DNA from: Bacillota bacterium
GTDB lineage: Bacteria > Bacillota > Clostridia > Christensenellales > Aristaeellaceae
Assembly (NCBI GenBank): GCA_023425025.1
Contig: JAFADG010000051.1
Location: 1-64,000, forward strand
Direction of reading: 5' to 3'
Length of the DNA stretch: 64,000 bases
Each line of letters begins with the position of its first letter. Positions within the stretch are counted from its first letter, which is position 1. The position numbers and the translations under genes are program-made. The notes under the pieces were generated by a model that did no database searches, was not told where the DNA came from, and was given only the letters and a program-made list of their open reading frames with translations. Below are positions 16,761-24,551 of this stretch, piece after piece.

Positions 16761-17271
16761 AGATGCGCCCTCCTTCCAGCGAGCTGCGCAGCTTTTCCCG
16801 CGCATGCTTCAGCCTTGTTGATACGCTGGATGCAGCTATGCCCAAGGAATCAGCGGTTTCATTTACGCTCATCCCCTGATAGTAGTACAGCAGCACAACC
16901 TCCATCAGCTTGCGGGGCAGCTTCATGATCTCTATCATCAGTGTATCGTCTTCTATGCGGTAGGGCTGAACCGGCTCCGGAAGATTGTCCAGCGTGATGC
17001 TGCGATCCACATAACGAAACCAGGCAGCACGCCGCATATCCTTGCAGGTATTGATTGCAATGCGCATCAGCCATGTCTTTTCGCTGCTATCGCCCCGAAA
17101 AGACGCCATGCCATGATAGGCTTTTACAAAAGTCTCCTGCACCGCGTCTTCCGCCAAGGCGGCATCACGCAGGTATACATAGCTCATGTGCAACAGGTCG
17201 GTTTTATACTGCGCCATCAAGCGGCAGAGCTTTTCCTCGCGGATGCTGTCAGGGCCCATGACAACCTCCAT
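16753..17271 (-). CDS. ECF-type RNA polymerase sigma factor
   Basis: A 172-residue sigma-70 family protein with only regions 2 and 4. Region 2 has YVYLRDAALAEDAVQETFVKA and TWLMRIAINTCKDMRR; region 4 has MEVVLLYYYQGMSVNETADS, then LGIAASSVSTRLKHAREKL. That is the ECF layout. I chose the start at 17271 (MEVV) because the neighbouring paralogue begins MENV at the matching position; GTG or upstream ATGs add unrelated residues. It overlaps the anti-sigma gene downstream. An ECF-type promoter just upstream suggests that it drives its own transcription. Confidence 0.88.
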   Translation of the reverse strand: MEVVMGPDSIREEKLCRLMAQYKTDLLHMSYVYLRDAALAEDAVQETFVKAYHGMASFRGDSSEKTWLMRIAINTCKDMRRAAWFRYVDRSITLDNLPEPVQPYRIEDDTLMIEIMKLPRKLMEVVLLYYYQGMSVNETADSLGIAASSVSTRLKHAREKLRSSLEGGRIYG

Positions 17272-17295
17272 CCATCGCTCACCCCTTTCATTCTT

Positions 17296-17323
17296 TAGAC
17301 GAATAACACAGCCAAATATTTCA
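17296..17323 (-). promoter_or_regulatory. ECF-type promoter of the sigma/anti-sigma pair
   Basis: On the minus strand TGAAAT (17318-17323) is followed after 16 bases by CGTCTA (17296-17301), close to the TGAAAC-16-CGTC pattern of ECF sigma promoters. It lies 25 bases upstream of the sigma start. This fits autoregulation, which is usual for ECF operons. Confidence 0.55.
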
Positions 17324-17455
17324 ATTCTTTTCATTCTTTTAGCCAGAATATTTCCGTGTCTCTGCACGTGACTTTTTTAGCACGCAAAGAAATCTATTTA
17401 CCTCAATTTACACTAGAGCAAAAAAATGGTCAAGCCGTTATTCTTCCCGGACTCT

Positions 17456-17935
17456 TCAATTTTCAAAACCTTCCACCTGATCTACATATAGAAGCAAGCC
17501 CGGCGGAAACAAGCAAAGGAACAAAAAGGAGGGGGCACCATTGGGCAGGAACCCGGCGTGAATGATCCTCATGGACGAGCTTGGCCGCTCACCCGCAAAG
17601 GGATGGTCCCCAGGGAGTACCGCTTCAACCCTTGCCAGCAGTTCCTCCGGTGTCTTTGACCTGTCCATATGCCGGAACCATCTGGAACGGTGATAGTCGC
17701 GGCAGACATTGATGGCGATGCGCATCAGCCACGTCTGCTCGCTGCAGCCGTTCCGCCGTTCAAACTGGTCCATGCCTTTCCAGGCCTTCAAAAATGTTTC
17801 CTGCACCGCGTCCTGGGCCTGCCCGATGTCATGCAAATAGACAAAGCACAATCTCATGATTGTATCCGCGTATTGGGTGATCCATTGTTCCAATCTCTGC
17901 TCACGGATTACGCTGGGTACCGCAACGTTTTCCAT
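17456..17935 (-). pseudogene. Truncated second ECF sigma factor (region 2 only)
   Basis: The first 115 codons (17935 down to about 17590) match the intact sigma next door: MENVAVPSVIREQRLEQ, FVYLHDIGQAQDAVQETFLK and TWLMRIAINVCRDYHRS. After FAGE the frame runs into leader element C and becomes unrelated sequence, so region 4 is missing. The start has GGAGGTGATCAC upstream and a CGTCTA box at 17957-17962. It looks broken by a deletion joining the sigma gene to the leader copy. A functional region-2-only protein cannot be excluded. Confidence 0.7.
17460..17589 (+). promoter_or_regulatory. Promoter and partial leader RNA element, copy C (orphan)
   Basis: Promoter TTTTCA (17460-17465), 17 bases, TACATA (17483-17488). 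The leader is very close to copy B through CCGGCGTGAATGATC and GAGCTTGGCCGCT (17577-17589) and then changes abruptly into sigma coding sequence. The 3' half with the inner hairpin is absent, and no sense gene follows. Confidence 0.6.
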
Positions 17936-18109
17936 GTGATCACCTCCTCAATAGGATAGACGGAGCCGCATCCGGTTTTTCCACTTTTCTTCACCCTTTT
18001 TTCCGGCTTTTTTCAAAATCCGTTCAAGGCCGGCGCAAGCGTACGTTGATTTCCATAAAGCGCCGGCTGAGATGTTCAAATCTTCCGTATTTTTTCCTGA
18101 ACTCTTCAA

Positions 18110-18378
18110 TTTTCATCCATCCCGCCATCGCCTACAATATAGACAAGCCCAGGAAAACCCACATACTACCAAATACACATACGCCAAGGGAGGGATGCCA
18201 TTGGAAGCATAAACCGGCGTGAATGATCCGGGTAGACGAGCTTGGCCGCTGCCATCAAAACAGATGGATGTTCTGCACGAACCATTGTCACGCCTTTCAA
18301 AATGCATGCCTTTACACAAAGGAAAAACCTAATCGCCTTGATTACCCATGCATGCCGATATTGAAAGGAGATATAATC
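18110..18378 (+). promoter_or_regulatory. Promoter and conserved leader RNA element, copy D
   Basis: Promoter TTTTCA (18110-18115), 17 bases, TACAAT (18133-18138). The leader has GGGAGGGATGCCATTGG, ACCGGCGTGAATGATC and the core GAGCTTGGCCGCTGCCATC (18238-18256). The inner hairpin is CCATC/GATGG with an AAAACA loop, followed by ATGTTCTGCACG. It leads into a secreted protein at 18379. The rest of the 17936-18378 gap shows no gene. Confidence 0.6.
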
Positions 18379-18966
18379 ATGAAACAAATGAAACGAATTT
18401 CCACCCTGCTTCTTGCCGCTTTTGTCTTATGCACAACTATGACTACTGCTTTTGCGGACGAAACCATGTATATTGGTGTAAGCCCGGACACCTACCTGCG
18501 CGGTGATGAGTCCGCAAAGAATCCTTACATCGCACGGATGCCCTATGGCTCGGAAGTGACATACATCTCCTCCCGCACAGTCGGCGGGGTTTCTTGGAGC
18601 TTTATTATCTATAATGAACAATTTGGATATTGCAAGACAAAATACCTGCAAACGGAAAATCCTTATGAAGGATTCACGCCCCATCCCATCAGCATGGAAG
18701 AAGCCTTTGGCTCAAACCTTTTGCAAAAGGGAAATAAAACGCCTGATTACCACGTAAAGAATTTGCAGCTGTGCTTGATCGAGACCGGATTTCTGGCCGC
18801 GGAGCCAGGCGCCGACGGATACTTTGGTAAAGATACCGTAAAGGCTCTTGCGCAGTATCAAAAGGCCAACCGGCTTGATCCGGCCGGCAGGGCAGGCCAA
18901 ACCACCAAATCAGTACTCTGGTATGAATATGGCTGTTATCTGTCGGAAAACGGGGTCATGCAATAG
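18379..18966 (+). CDS. Secreted peptidoglycan-binding protein with SH3-like N-terminal domain
   Basis: A 195-residue exported protein: signal peptide 1-25 (ending TTAFA), an SH3-like segment (YIGVSPDTYLRGDESAKN to FGYCKTKYLQ), and a peptidoglycan_binding_1 domain (YHVKNLQLCLIETGFL, GADGYFGKDTVKALAQYQKA). It shares its layout with the protein at 14476. The AEAFGSNLLQKG-type linker is matched there by EAFGSGYLQQG, so the two are paralogues. The start at 18379 has GAAAGGAG. The frame is open upstream to 18223 through leader D, but the signal peptide fixes the start. It ends about 70 bases before a large palindrome. Confidence 0.83.
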   Translation: MKQMKRISTLLLAAFVLCTTMTTAFADETMYIGVSPDTYLRGDESAKNPYIARMPYGSEVTYISSRTVGGVSWSFIIYNEQFGYCKTKYLQTENPYEGFTPHPISMEEAFGSNLLQKGNKTPDYHVKNLQLCLIETGFLAAEPGADGYFGKDTVKALAQYQKANRLDPAGRAGQTTKSVLWYEYGCYLSENGVMQ

Positions 18967-19027
18967 CTTTTTCTGCCTGTATTGATATGATGAAAGCGCG
19001 CAAATGCATTCTGCCCAGCCCGCAACG

Positions 19028-19080
19028 TTGACACATCCTCCCTTGTGCCGTATCATAATGGCACAAGGGAGGATGTTTTT
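19028..19080 (+). promoter_or_regulatory. Palindrome combining a terminator with a promoter
   Basis: CATCCTCCCTTGTGCC (19034-19049) and GGCACAAGGGAGGATG (19060-19075) form a perfect 16-base inverted repeat followed by five Ts: a terminator for the upstream gene. TTGACA (19028-19033) and, 17 bases on, TATCAT (19051-19056) make a promoter with its -10 box in the loop. The 3' arm also carries the GGGAGG ribosome-binding site for the next gene. Confidence 0.65.
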
Positions 19081-19082
19081 GC

Positions 19083-19736
19083 ATGCCTTGGACCTATGTG
19101 CTTTGGGACTGGAACGGTACGCTTTTAAACGACGTGCAGACCGCCGTGGCTGTGAACAACGATATATTTCCCGGTTTTGGCATAAAGCCTTTGAAAGATG
19201 TGGCGGAGTATCACCGCCTGTTCCGCTTTCCCATACGCGAGTATTACCGCGACCTTGGGGTGACGGATGATATTTTCCCCGACGTGGCCAACGCCTGGAT
19301 GCGGGGCTACATGGAAAAGAGCGAAACTTGCCTGCTGCAGCCCCATGCCCTGGAAGCTTTGGAGGCTTTTTCCCAAGCCGGCTTTGGACAAGCCATCCTA
19401 TCCGCCTCCAAGGAGGAATACCTGCACCATCAAATCGCCCGCTTCCCGATCGGCCGCTATTTTCAGGCGGCGCTGGGCTTGAGCCACATTTACGCCACCA
19501 GCAAGGTGGATCTGGCCAAAGGATTTCTAAAGGATCACGGCGTTGACCCCCGCCAGGCCGTTTTCCTGGGTGATACGCTGCATGACGCCGAGGTGGCCGG
19601 GGCCATCGGGTGCGATTGCCTGCTTATTGAGGGCGGCCACCATGCGCGGCCTATGCTGCTGGAGGCCAAAGTGCCTGTGTTTGAAAACCTTCAAAAAGCG
19701 AAAGAATATATTTTACAGGAAACCTCCCGCGTATAA
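19083..19736 (+). CDS. HAD-family phosphatase (phosphoglycolate phosphatase-like)
   Basis: A 217-residue HAD hydrolase. Motif I is WDWNGTLLND, with the nucleophile Asp9; motif II is ILSASK near residue 104; motif IV is FLGDTLHDAEVA. The second acidic residue of motif I is Asn (DWN rather than DxD), as in a clostridial subgroup of these enzymes. The cap is the helical type. Such proteins remove phosphate from small molecules; 2-phosphoglycolate is one possible substrate. The SD GGGAGG lies 10 bases upstream, inside the palindrome. Confidence 0.8.
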   Translation: MPWTYVLWDWNGTLLNDVQTAVAVNNDIFPGFGIKPLKDVAEYHRLFRFPIREYYRDLGVTDDIFPDVANAWMRGYMEKSETCLLQPHALEALEAFSQAGFGQAILSASKEEYLHHQIARFPIGRYFQAALGLSHIYATSKVDLAKGFLKDHGVDPRQAVFLGDTLHDAEVAGAIGCDCLLIEGGHHARPMLLEAKVPVFENLQKAKEYILQETSRV

Positions 19737-19790
19737 ACATCCTGCCGCGGGACAGGCATACCAGCAATACATTTATGACGGGGGCACCGA

Positions 19791-20663
19791 ATGACACCGG
19801 CACCGGAAACGCCACAATTAATGGATAGCGTAAACGATACCCTGGAAAACGCGGGCCAGGCCGCGGGGCAATTTATCAGCGACCTGCCCATGTGGCTGAG
19901 CAAGCTTTTACTGGCAGGATTCATCATTATTCTCGGCGCGCTTTGCGTGCGCCTGGGCCGGCAATTGATCCGCGGGATGATGCGCACCAGGGAGGGCCGC
20001 ACCCCCGGCCAGCGGGAAACGCTGCGCTCCCTGATCACCAGCGTGTTCAACTACATCATGTATTTTCTGATCGCCACCTTTGTCCTTGGCATCTTTGGGG
20101 TGAACGTCTCCTCCATGATCGCGGTAGCCGGCGTGGGCGGCGTAGCCATCGGCTTTGGCGCCCAGACCCTGGTCAAGGATGTGATCTCCGGCATCTTTCT
20201 GTGGATGGAGGGCAATGTCACCGTGGGGGACATCGTGGAGGTCAACGGCCTGTCCGGCGAGGTGGAGACCATCGGCCTTCGGACCACCTCCCTGCGCCAT
20301 TTCAGCGGTAACCTGTATGTCATCCCCAACGGCGATATCCGCACCGTCACCAACATGTCCCGGTCTTTTAAAAGGGCTATCGTCGATGTGCGCCTGCCCT
20401 ATGAGGAGAATCTGGAAAAGCTGATGGCCCTTTTGGAGGATGAAATGAAAGCGGCCGGCAAAGCCATACAAGGCCTTACCGGGCCGCCGGAAGTGGTTGG
20501 CATACTCTCTTTTGAGACAGACTGCATCATCGCCCGCATCACCGCGCTTTGCCCCGTCAAGGAAAACTGGCGCATCGAGCGGGAACTGCGCCGGCGCGTG
20601 AAAATCCGCTTTGACAAGGAGGGCATTCAAATGCCGCACATCAAACGGATCACGGCGGAATAA
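19791..20663 (+). CDS. mscS: MscS-family mechanosensitive channel
   Basis: A 290-residue membrane protein that opens under membrane tension to release solutes during osmotic downshock. Three membrane helices are visible (about residues 32-55, 82-104 and 107-130), the last being the glycine- and alanine-rich pore helix VAGVGGVAIGFGAQTLVKDVISG. A beta domain (GDIVEVNGLSGEVETIGLRTT, IPNGDIRTVTNMSR) and an alpha-beta C-terminus follow. The length and motifs fit the standard small MscS. It follows the HAD gene by 54 bases and may share its transcript. Confidence 0.92.
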   Translation: MTPAPETPQLMDSVNDTLENAGQAAGQFISDLPMWLSKLLLAGFIIILGALCVRLGRQLIRGMMRTREGRTPGQRETLRSLITSVFNYIMYFLIATFVLGIFGVNVSSMIAVAGVGGVAIGFGAQTLVKDVISGIFLWMEGNVTVGDIVEVNGLSGEVETIGLRTTSLRHFSGNLYVIPNGDIRTVTNMSRSFKRAIVDVRLPYEENLEKLMALLEDEMKAAGKAIQGLTGPPEVVGILSFETDCIIARITALCPVKENWRIERELRRRVKIRFDKEGIQMPHIKRITAE

Positions 20664-20700
20664 AGCGTCTTTGGACGCGTGTTCAAAGCGTCAGCTTTGT

Positions 20701-21777
20701 TTACAGCGCCGCCTTTCCCTGCGTGGGAACCTGCCCGGGATCGGTCTTGACGGCAGCCTTCAACTCATAGGAATATAGAAGTTCATCGGACGACACCAGG
20801 AAAAGGTGTTCGTCCTTTTCGTTATAATAAAGCACCGGCTGCCCCATGCTTTCCGATATATTGACCAGCCCGTCGATATCCGCCACCGGGAGCATTGGCA
20901 GGCCGGCCTCCCTGGGATTGGCCTTGATGGTCACCAGGCTGTTCCTGCACTTGTTTATCGTCTGCTTGAGCAGTATCGTTTCCGGCTCCGGCATAGGGGG
21001 GCTGAAGAAAAGGAACACGGCAACGGTAATCAGCAGCAGGAGAACAGCCGCGCCAAGATAGTACAGTGTCGTGCCATAACTCCCTTGTGAAGACCCGATA
21101 CTTTGCTGCATTTGCTCAAATGCAATCTTGTCAGTGGGTGAGCCGGAAATCTGAAAAACACTGCTGTCCAGGGGGATGGTAAGATTCAGGGGAATGCTTT
21201 TGCTAATGCTGACTTTGCCGGATTCCATAATGGCATCTATCCTGATGCTCAAATCCATCATCGATGTCACGCCTAAACGGTAAGCGCTTTGAAAGCTTTC
21301 AATCACGTAGGTATAAGGCGTAAGCGACAATTCAAACTGCTGCGTGTTTTCTACGGACTGTGCAGACAATTCTGCATTTCCCTCCGCAAGCTTTGGGTAT
21401 TCCTGCATTAATAACAGACCGCTGCCGCTGGCGTCCTGGCTTGCACGCAAAATCCCATCCACCTGATACTTGATTTTTACGACCGCATCATCAGGCGCGC
21501 CATCCAAAAGGTATTTTACATCAAACTGAAGCCGGTCCACCAATTCTCGGATAAAGGAATATTCGCTTCCCAATTCCTTTGTCGGGAAAAAGGGGTTATC
21601 CTTCAGCCGCACCCTCCAGGTCACATCTGCATTGACTGTTCCCAGATCAGATGCTGTCGCCTGATTTTCGATCCGGGTATTGGATACATAGGCAAACCCC
21701 AGCACCACAAACATGAGCACCACGGGCACGATGGATGCGGCTCGAAACAAGTGTACTGAGAGCTTGATTCTTTTCAT
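20701..21777 (-). CDS. DUF5305-like membrane protein of the fibre operon
   Basis: A 358-residue protein with an N-terminal helix (about residues 14-32), a large outside domain beginning NTRIENQATASDLGTVNADV, a second helix (LYYLGAAVLLLLITVAVFLF, near 245-265) and a cytoplasmic tail. This layout matches DUF5305, a family seen next to SipW-type signal peptidases. It is the last gene of a four-gene minus-strand operon with two SipW-type exported proteins. The start has AAGGAGTTACACAA, 17 bases after the peptidase gene. A role in fibre export or assembly is inferred from position. Confidence 0.55.
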   Translation of the reverse strand: MKRIKLSVHLFRAASIVPVVLMFVVLGFAYVSNTRIENQATASDLGTVNADVTWRVRLKDNPFFPTKELGSEYSFIRELVDRLQFDVKYLLDGAPDDAVVKIKYQVDGILRASQDASGSGLLLMQEYPKLAEGNAELSAQSVENTQQFELSLTPYTYVIESFQSAYRLGVTSMMDLSIRIDAIMESGKVSISKSIPLNLTIPLDSSVFQISGSPTDKIAFEQMQQSIGSSQGSYGTTLYYLGAAVLLLLITVAVFLFFSPPMPEPETILLKQTINKCRNSLVTIKANPREAGLPMLPVADIDGLVNISESMGQPVLYYNEKDEHLFLVSSDELLYSYELKAAVKTDPGQVPTQGKAAL

Positions 21778-21794
21778 TTGTGTAACTCCTTACC

Positions 21795-22961
21795 TTATCT
21801 TCCGGTTTGCACCGGTATAGATTGGGGGGAGGCCGTTTTCCTGACAGTGAGGGAAAGCAAGCCTACATATGGTATAACCTGAACGATCTTTCCAACAATC
21901 TGCGATTCGCTGATGGCATTCATGTCAGGCGCATCATTGTTGTCTCCCTTTAAGATATAACTGTTCCCGCCGCGTGATGGCAGGACTGTCATGACTCGGT
22001 GCACGATCTGATATCCCTGGGTTTTATATGCAATGATATCTCCCTTCTGAAGTGATCGTGTATCGGTCTCCTGTATGATTACCAAATCTCCAGGTCTGAT
22101 AACCGGCAGCATGCTGCCGGTAGCTATCACCATTGGCTTATAAGGAAGCAGACCCAATGAAAAGGAAAAGAGAAGCGCGATCGACACGATCATACCTGCC
22201 AAGGAAGCCGGCTTGGCGCGATGCTTCCGAAGGCCGGGCCACTTTTTTCGCCTGTCTCTTTTTCCAGGCAATATTAACTGCTGCATGATCATCATTGAAA
22301 ATATGGGAAAGGCTGCCCCCAGCAGCATCTTCGTTTGCCAGCTCGAATTTGGGAGAACGGGAAGCAGCCACTGAACAGCCTCGGGTGCAAGCCGGTAAGC
22401 AAGTGAAGGGAGCCAGTTCGACTTTTTTGCCATCCATGTCAAAAAAATCGTTCCGCAAATTCCAGGAAGCACTGTTCCCCCCACATAGGGGAAAAAGGAA
22501 CCCCAGCTTTTCAGCGCAATTTGAACCTTATCAAAAGAAATCGTATAAATAAAAAATGCACATGCGGCAGCAATATATGCCCAGTGATTTTCACGATTGT
22601 CAACCTTGGCCAGATATGCGCGCGTCCACTCTTGCGCCGCTATGATTCCCCCATATAGTCCCGCGTTCCGCAGCATGCCGATTGGTGATCGCGAGTTGGG
22701 AGAATGGCCAAAGCCATCGATATACCCGCTGCCCCACCAAAGCACAAGGAAAACGCCCGTGAAAAGCAAACTCCAGAGAAGAATTCCGTTTCTGATTCGG
22801 ATATTTGGACTGGCGATATACTGGTGGCAAAGAAAAGTCAGGAGGACAGCCATAAGCCAAAATGCCAGCTCATACCATCCGAGATTCATGATATTTTTTC
22901 CCACAGTCATCATCGCGATGCCCACAAATATCAGCATGGCCACTCTTTTGGACTTATCCAT
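21795..22961 (-). CDS. sipW: SipW-like signal peptidase I with large N-terminal membrane domain
   Basis: A 388-residue protein. The C-terminal 140 residues are an S26B signal peptidase: the nucleophile Ser in ATGSMLPVIRPGDLVII, a His in IVHRVM where E. coli-type enzymes have Lys, and Asp in KGDNNDAPD. This Ser-His-Asp set is that of SipW and archaeal/ER peptidases. Unusually, about 230 residues with several membrane helices precede the domain; SipW itself is only about 190 residues. It should cleave the two exported proteins encoded upstream. The start at 22961 has GGAAGAGAG; an ATG at 22985 is the alternative. Confidence 0.82.
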   Translation of the reverse strand: MDKSKRVAMLIFVGIAMMTVGKNIMNLGWYELAFWLMAVLLTFLCHQYIASPNIRIRNGILLWSLLFTGVFLVLWWGSGYIDGFGHSPNSRSPIGMLRNAGLYGGIIAAQEWTRAYLAKVDNRENHWAYIAAACAFFIYTISFDKVQIALKSWGSFFPYVGGTVLPGICGTIFLTWMAKKSNWLPSLAYRLAPEAVQWLLPVLPNSSWQTKMLLGAAFPIFSMMIMQQLILPGKRDRRKKWPGLRKHRAKPASLAGMIVSIALLFSFSLGLLPYKPMVIATGSMLPVIRPGDLVIIQETDTRSLQKGDIIAYKTQGYQIVHRVMTVLPSRGGNSYILKGDNNDAPDMNAISESQIVGKIVQVIPYVGLLSLTVRKTASPQSIPVQTGR

Positions 22962-23068
22962 ATACACTCTCTTCCGTGTTGGCATATGCGAAACCGGACC
23001 AAATACTTTGTGTTCTTAGCGGTGTCTTCTGCTTGAATGCCACTTGGTATAAATTGCTGCTTTGCCTG

Positions 23069-24433
23069 CTACTGTTGTTCGGGTGCAGGTATCGCAGGCG
23101 TTTCCGGACTATCGTTTGCGATAGATGCATCGGGCACTATATCAACGATGGCCGCCGAAGTGCTCTCCGGTTCCGGGATGGCTTCCGGCGTTGGGGCCGT
23201 TTCAGGTACTGAAGCCGCTTCCGGAGTCGTTACGGCTTCCGGTGTTGAGGCGGCTTCCGGCGTTGAGAAGCTGTTTGGCGTTGGCGCTGGCGTATCCAGT
23301 GGCGCAGGTGTAACTGGCGGCGCTGGTTCATTCGCCTCAGGCTCGCCTGTGGCAGCGGCAGGTGTTTCACTTGGCGCTGCGCTGGGAGCGGGCGAAGTTT
23401 CCACCTCCGGCACTGGAGACGGAACGGGAGTTTCTGGCACAATCTCCGTTGGGATTGGCAGCAGCTCTATTGTCGGCTCGGGCGTGGGAACAGGGGCCTG
23501 GGTTTTTACAGTTATTACAAGAAGTATGGCAAATGTGCGGCTTTCACCTGTTTTCTGGTTATCCACCTGAAATACCATTTTCATTTCCCGTGTGCACGTC
23601 ATGCCGGACAGGTTTTCCAAATCCAATTCCTGTCCGCCCAATTGGCTTCCACCCTCAAGGTATGCCGACACCACGCCGCATTCTCCTGAAGTCAAGCGCA
23701 TGGAATTATCGCTTATAGATCCGATGCTTGTATTTGAAAAGCTTCCCTCTACGCCGCCGGTTGCAGATATGCGTGTCAGCACAAGCTCCGCTTCGGTTGT
23801 GTTTTCAAATCGGATGGCAACCCCCATGGCCAATTTCATTTCCTTGAGAATCGCAGTCCCTGGCGTACCTGCCTGGGGTACAAATACATTGACATAAGCA
23901 ACCAATGTCTTCTTTTCCCAATGACAGACGGGCTTGATATCCGTTTGTGCGGGCATTCCTGCCCGATCCACATAAGCACCGGAAAAATATGGCGCCGCTT
24001 TCCCGTTTCTTGTGAATGCCTCATTATTTTTATAGTAACATTTCGATACGCTTGCTTCCGGATCAGTGGTGATGATAGAAACAACCGGTGTCTGAACAGT
24101 TTCCCCAGGAGTATCGTCAATGATTGTCGGTGTTGGTTCCAAGGGTGGGCCGTCAGTTGCCGCAGGAACATCCTGAGATAAGGTTGCTTCCGGCTGTACA
24201 TCAACCGCCGGCGTACTTTGTGGCATGATATCTTCTGTTGTATCCGGTACATCCGGAATTTGGCCTTCAGCCAAATCCGCATCAGGTTGCGACGTTTTAG
24301 TTGGAACTGCAACAGAAAAACTGCCTATAGCAGTCAGTGAATCTGAATAGGCGCCATATCCCAATGTGGCAAAAAGAAGAAAAAACACAGCCAATATGAC
24401 GACAGTAAATAAGTGATGTGCGCCGTGTTTCAT
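23069..24433 (-). CDS. SipW-type exported surface protein with proline-rich stalk
   Basis: A 454-residue protein. The N-terminus is a SipW-type signal (helix about 8-28, then GYGAYSDSLTAIGSF), matching its neighbour's GYAAFSDSLTVLG. A Pro/Thr/Asp-rich linker follows, then a folded beta-rich domain (about 130-330), and last a 120-residue tail of Pro, Thr, Glu and Ala with repeats such as STPEAVTTPEAASVPETAPT. There is no LPXTG motif or C-terminal helix. The tail is the sort that spans a cell wall. The start at 24433 has AAGGAAGGAACC. I infer a fibre-associated or anchoring protein. Confidence 0.65.
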   Translation of the reverse strand: MKHGAHHLFTVVILAVFFLLFATLGYGAYSDSLTAIGSFSVAVPTKTSQPDADLAEGQIPDVPDTTEDIMPQSTPAVDVQPEATLSQDVPAATDGPPLEPTPTIIDDTPGETVQTPVVSIITTDPEASVSKCYYKNNEAFTRNGKAAPYFSGAYVDRAGMPAQTDIKPVCHWEKKTLVAYVNVFVPQAGTPGTAILKEMKLAMGVAIRFENTTEAELVLTRISATGGVEGSFSNTSIGSISDNSMRLTSGECGVVSAYLEGGSQLGGQELDLENLSGMTCTREMKMVFQVDNQKTGESRTFAILLVITVKTQAPVPTPEPTIELLPIPTEIVPETPVPSPVPEVETSPAPSAAPSETPAAATGEPEANEPAPPVTPAPLDTPAPTPNSFSTPEAASTPEAVTTPEAASVPETAPTPEAIPEPESTSAAIVDIVPDASIANDSPETPAIPAPEQQ

Positions 24434-24551
24434 ATGGTTCCTTCCTTTCGCCCTAATGACGAAGTAACATGCCACATGTATGGGAGTGCGGCATTCACCG
24501 CATTCCCATACACGCGTTTGCACCAACTATGTAGTTGCTGGGATCAGCGTT

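Noticed and set aside
13502..18300. A short conserved peptide DELGRCH.. or LAAAILERMDVLQG encoded by the leader element
   Set aside because: The frame looks similar in copies A and B, but copy D is two bases shorter in the hairpin loop and shifts frame, while the stems keep pairing. RNA structure explains the conservation better.
23080..23430. CRISPR-like repeat array
   Set aside because: The repetition comes from codons of the Pro/Thr/Glu-rich protein tail; unit length is irregular and there are no spacers.
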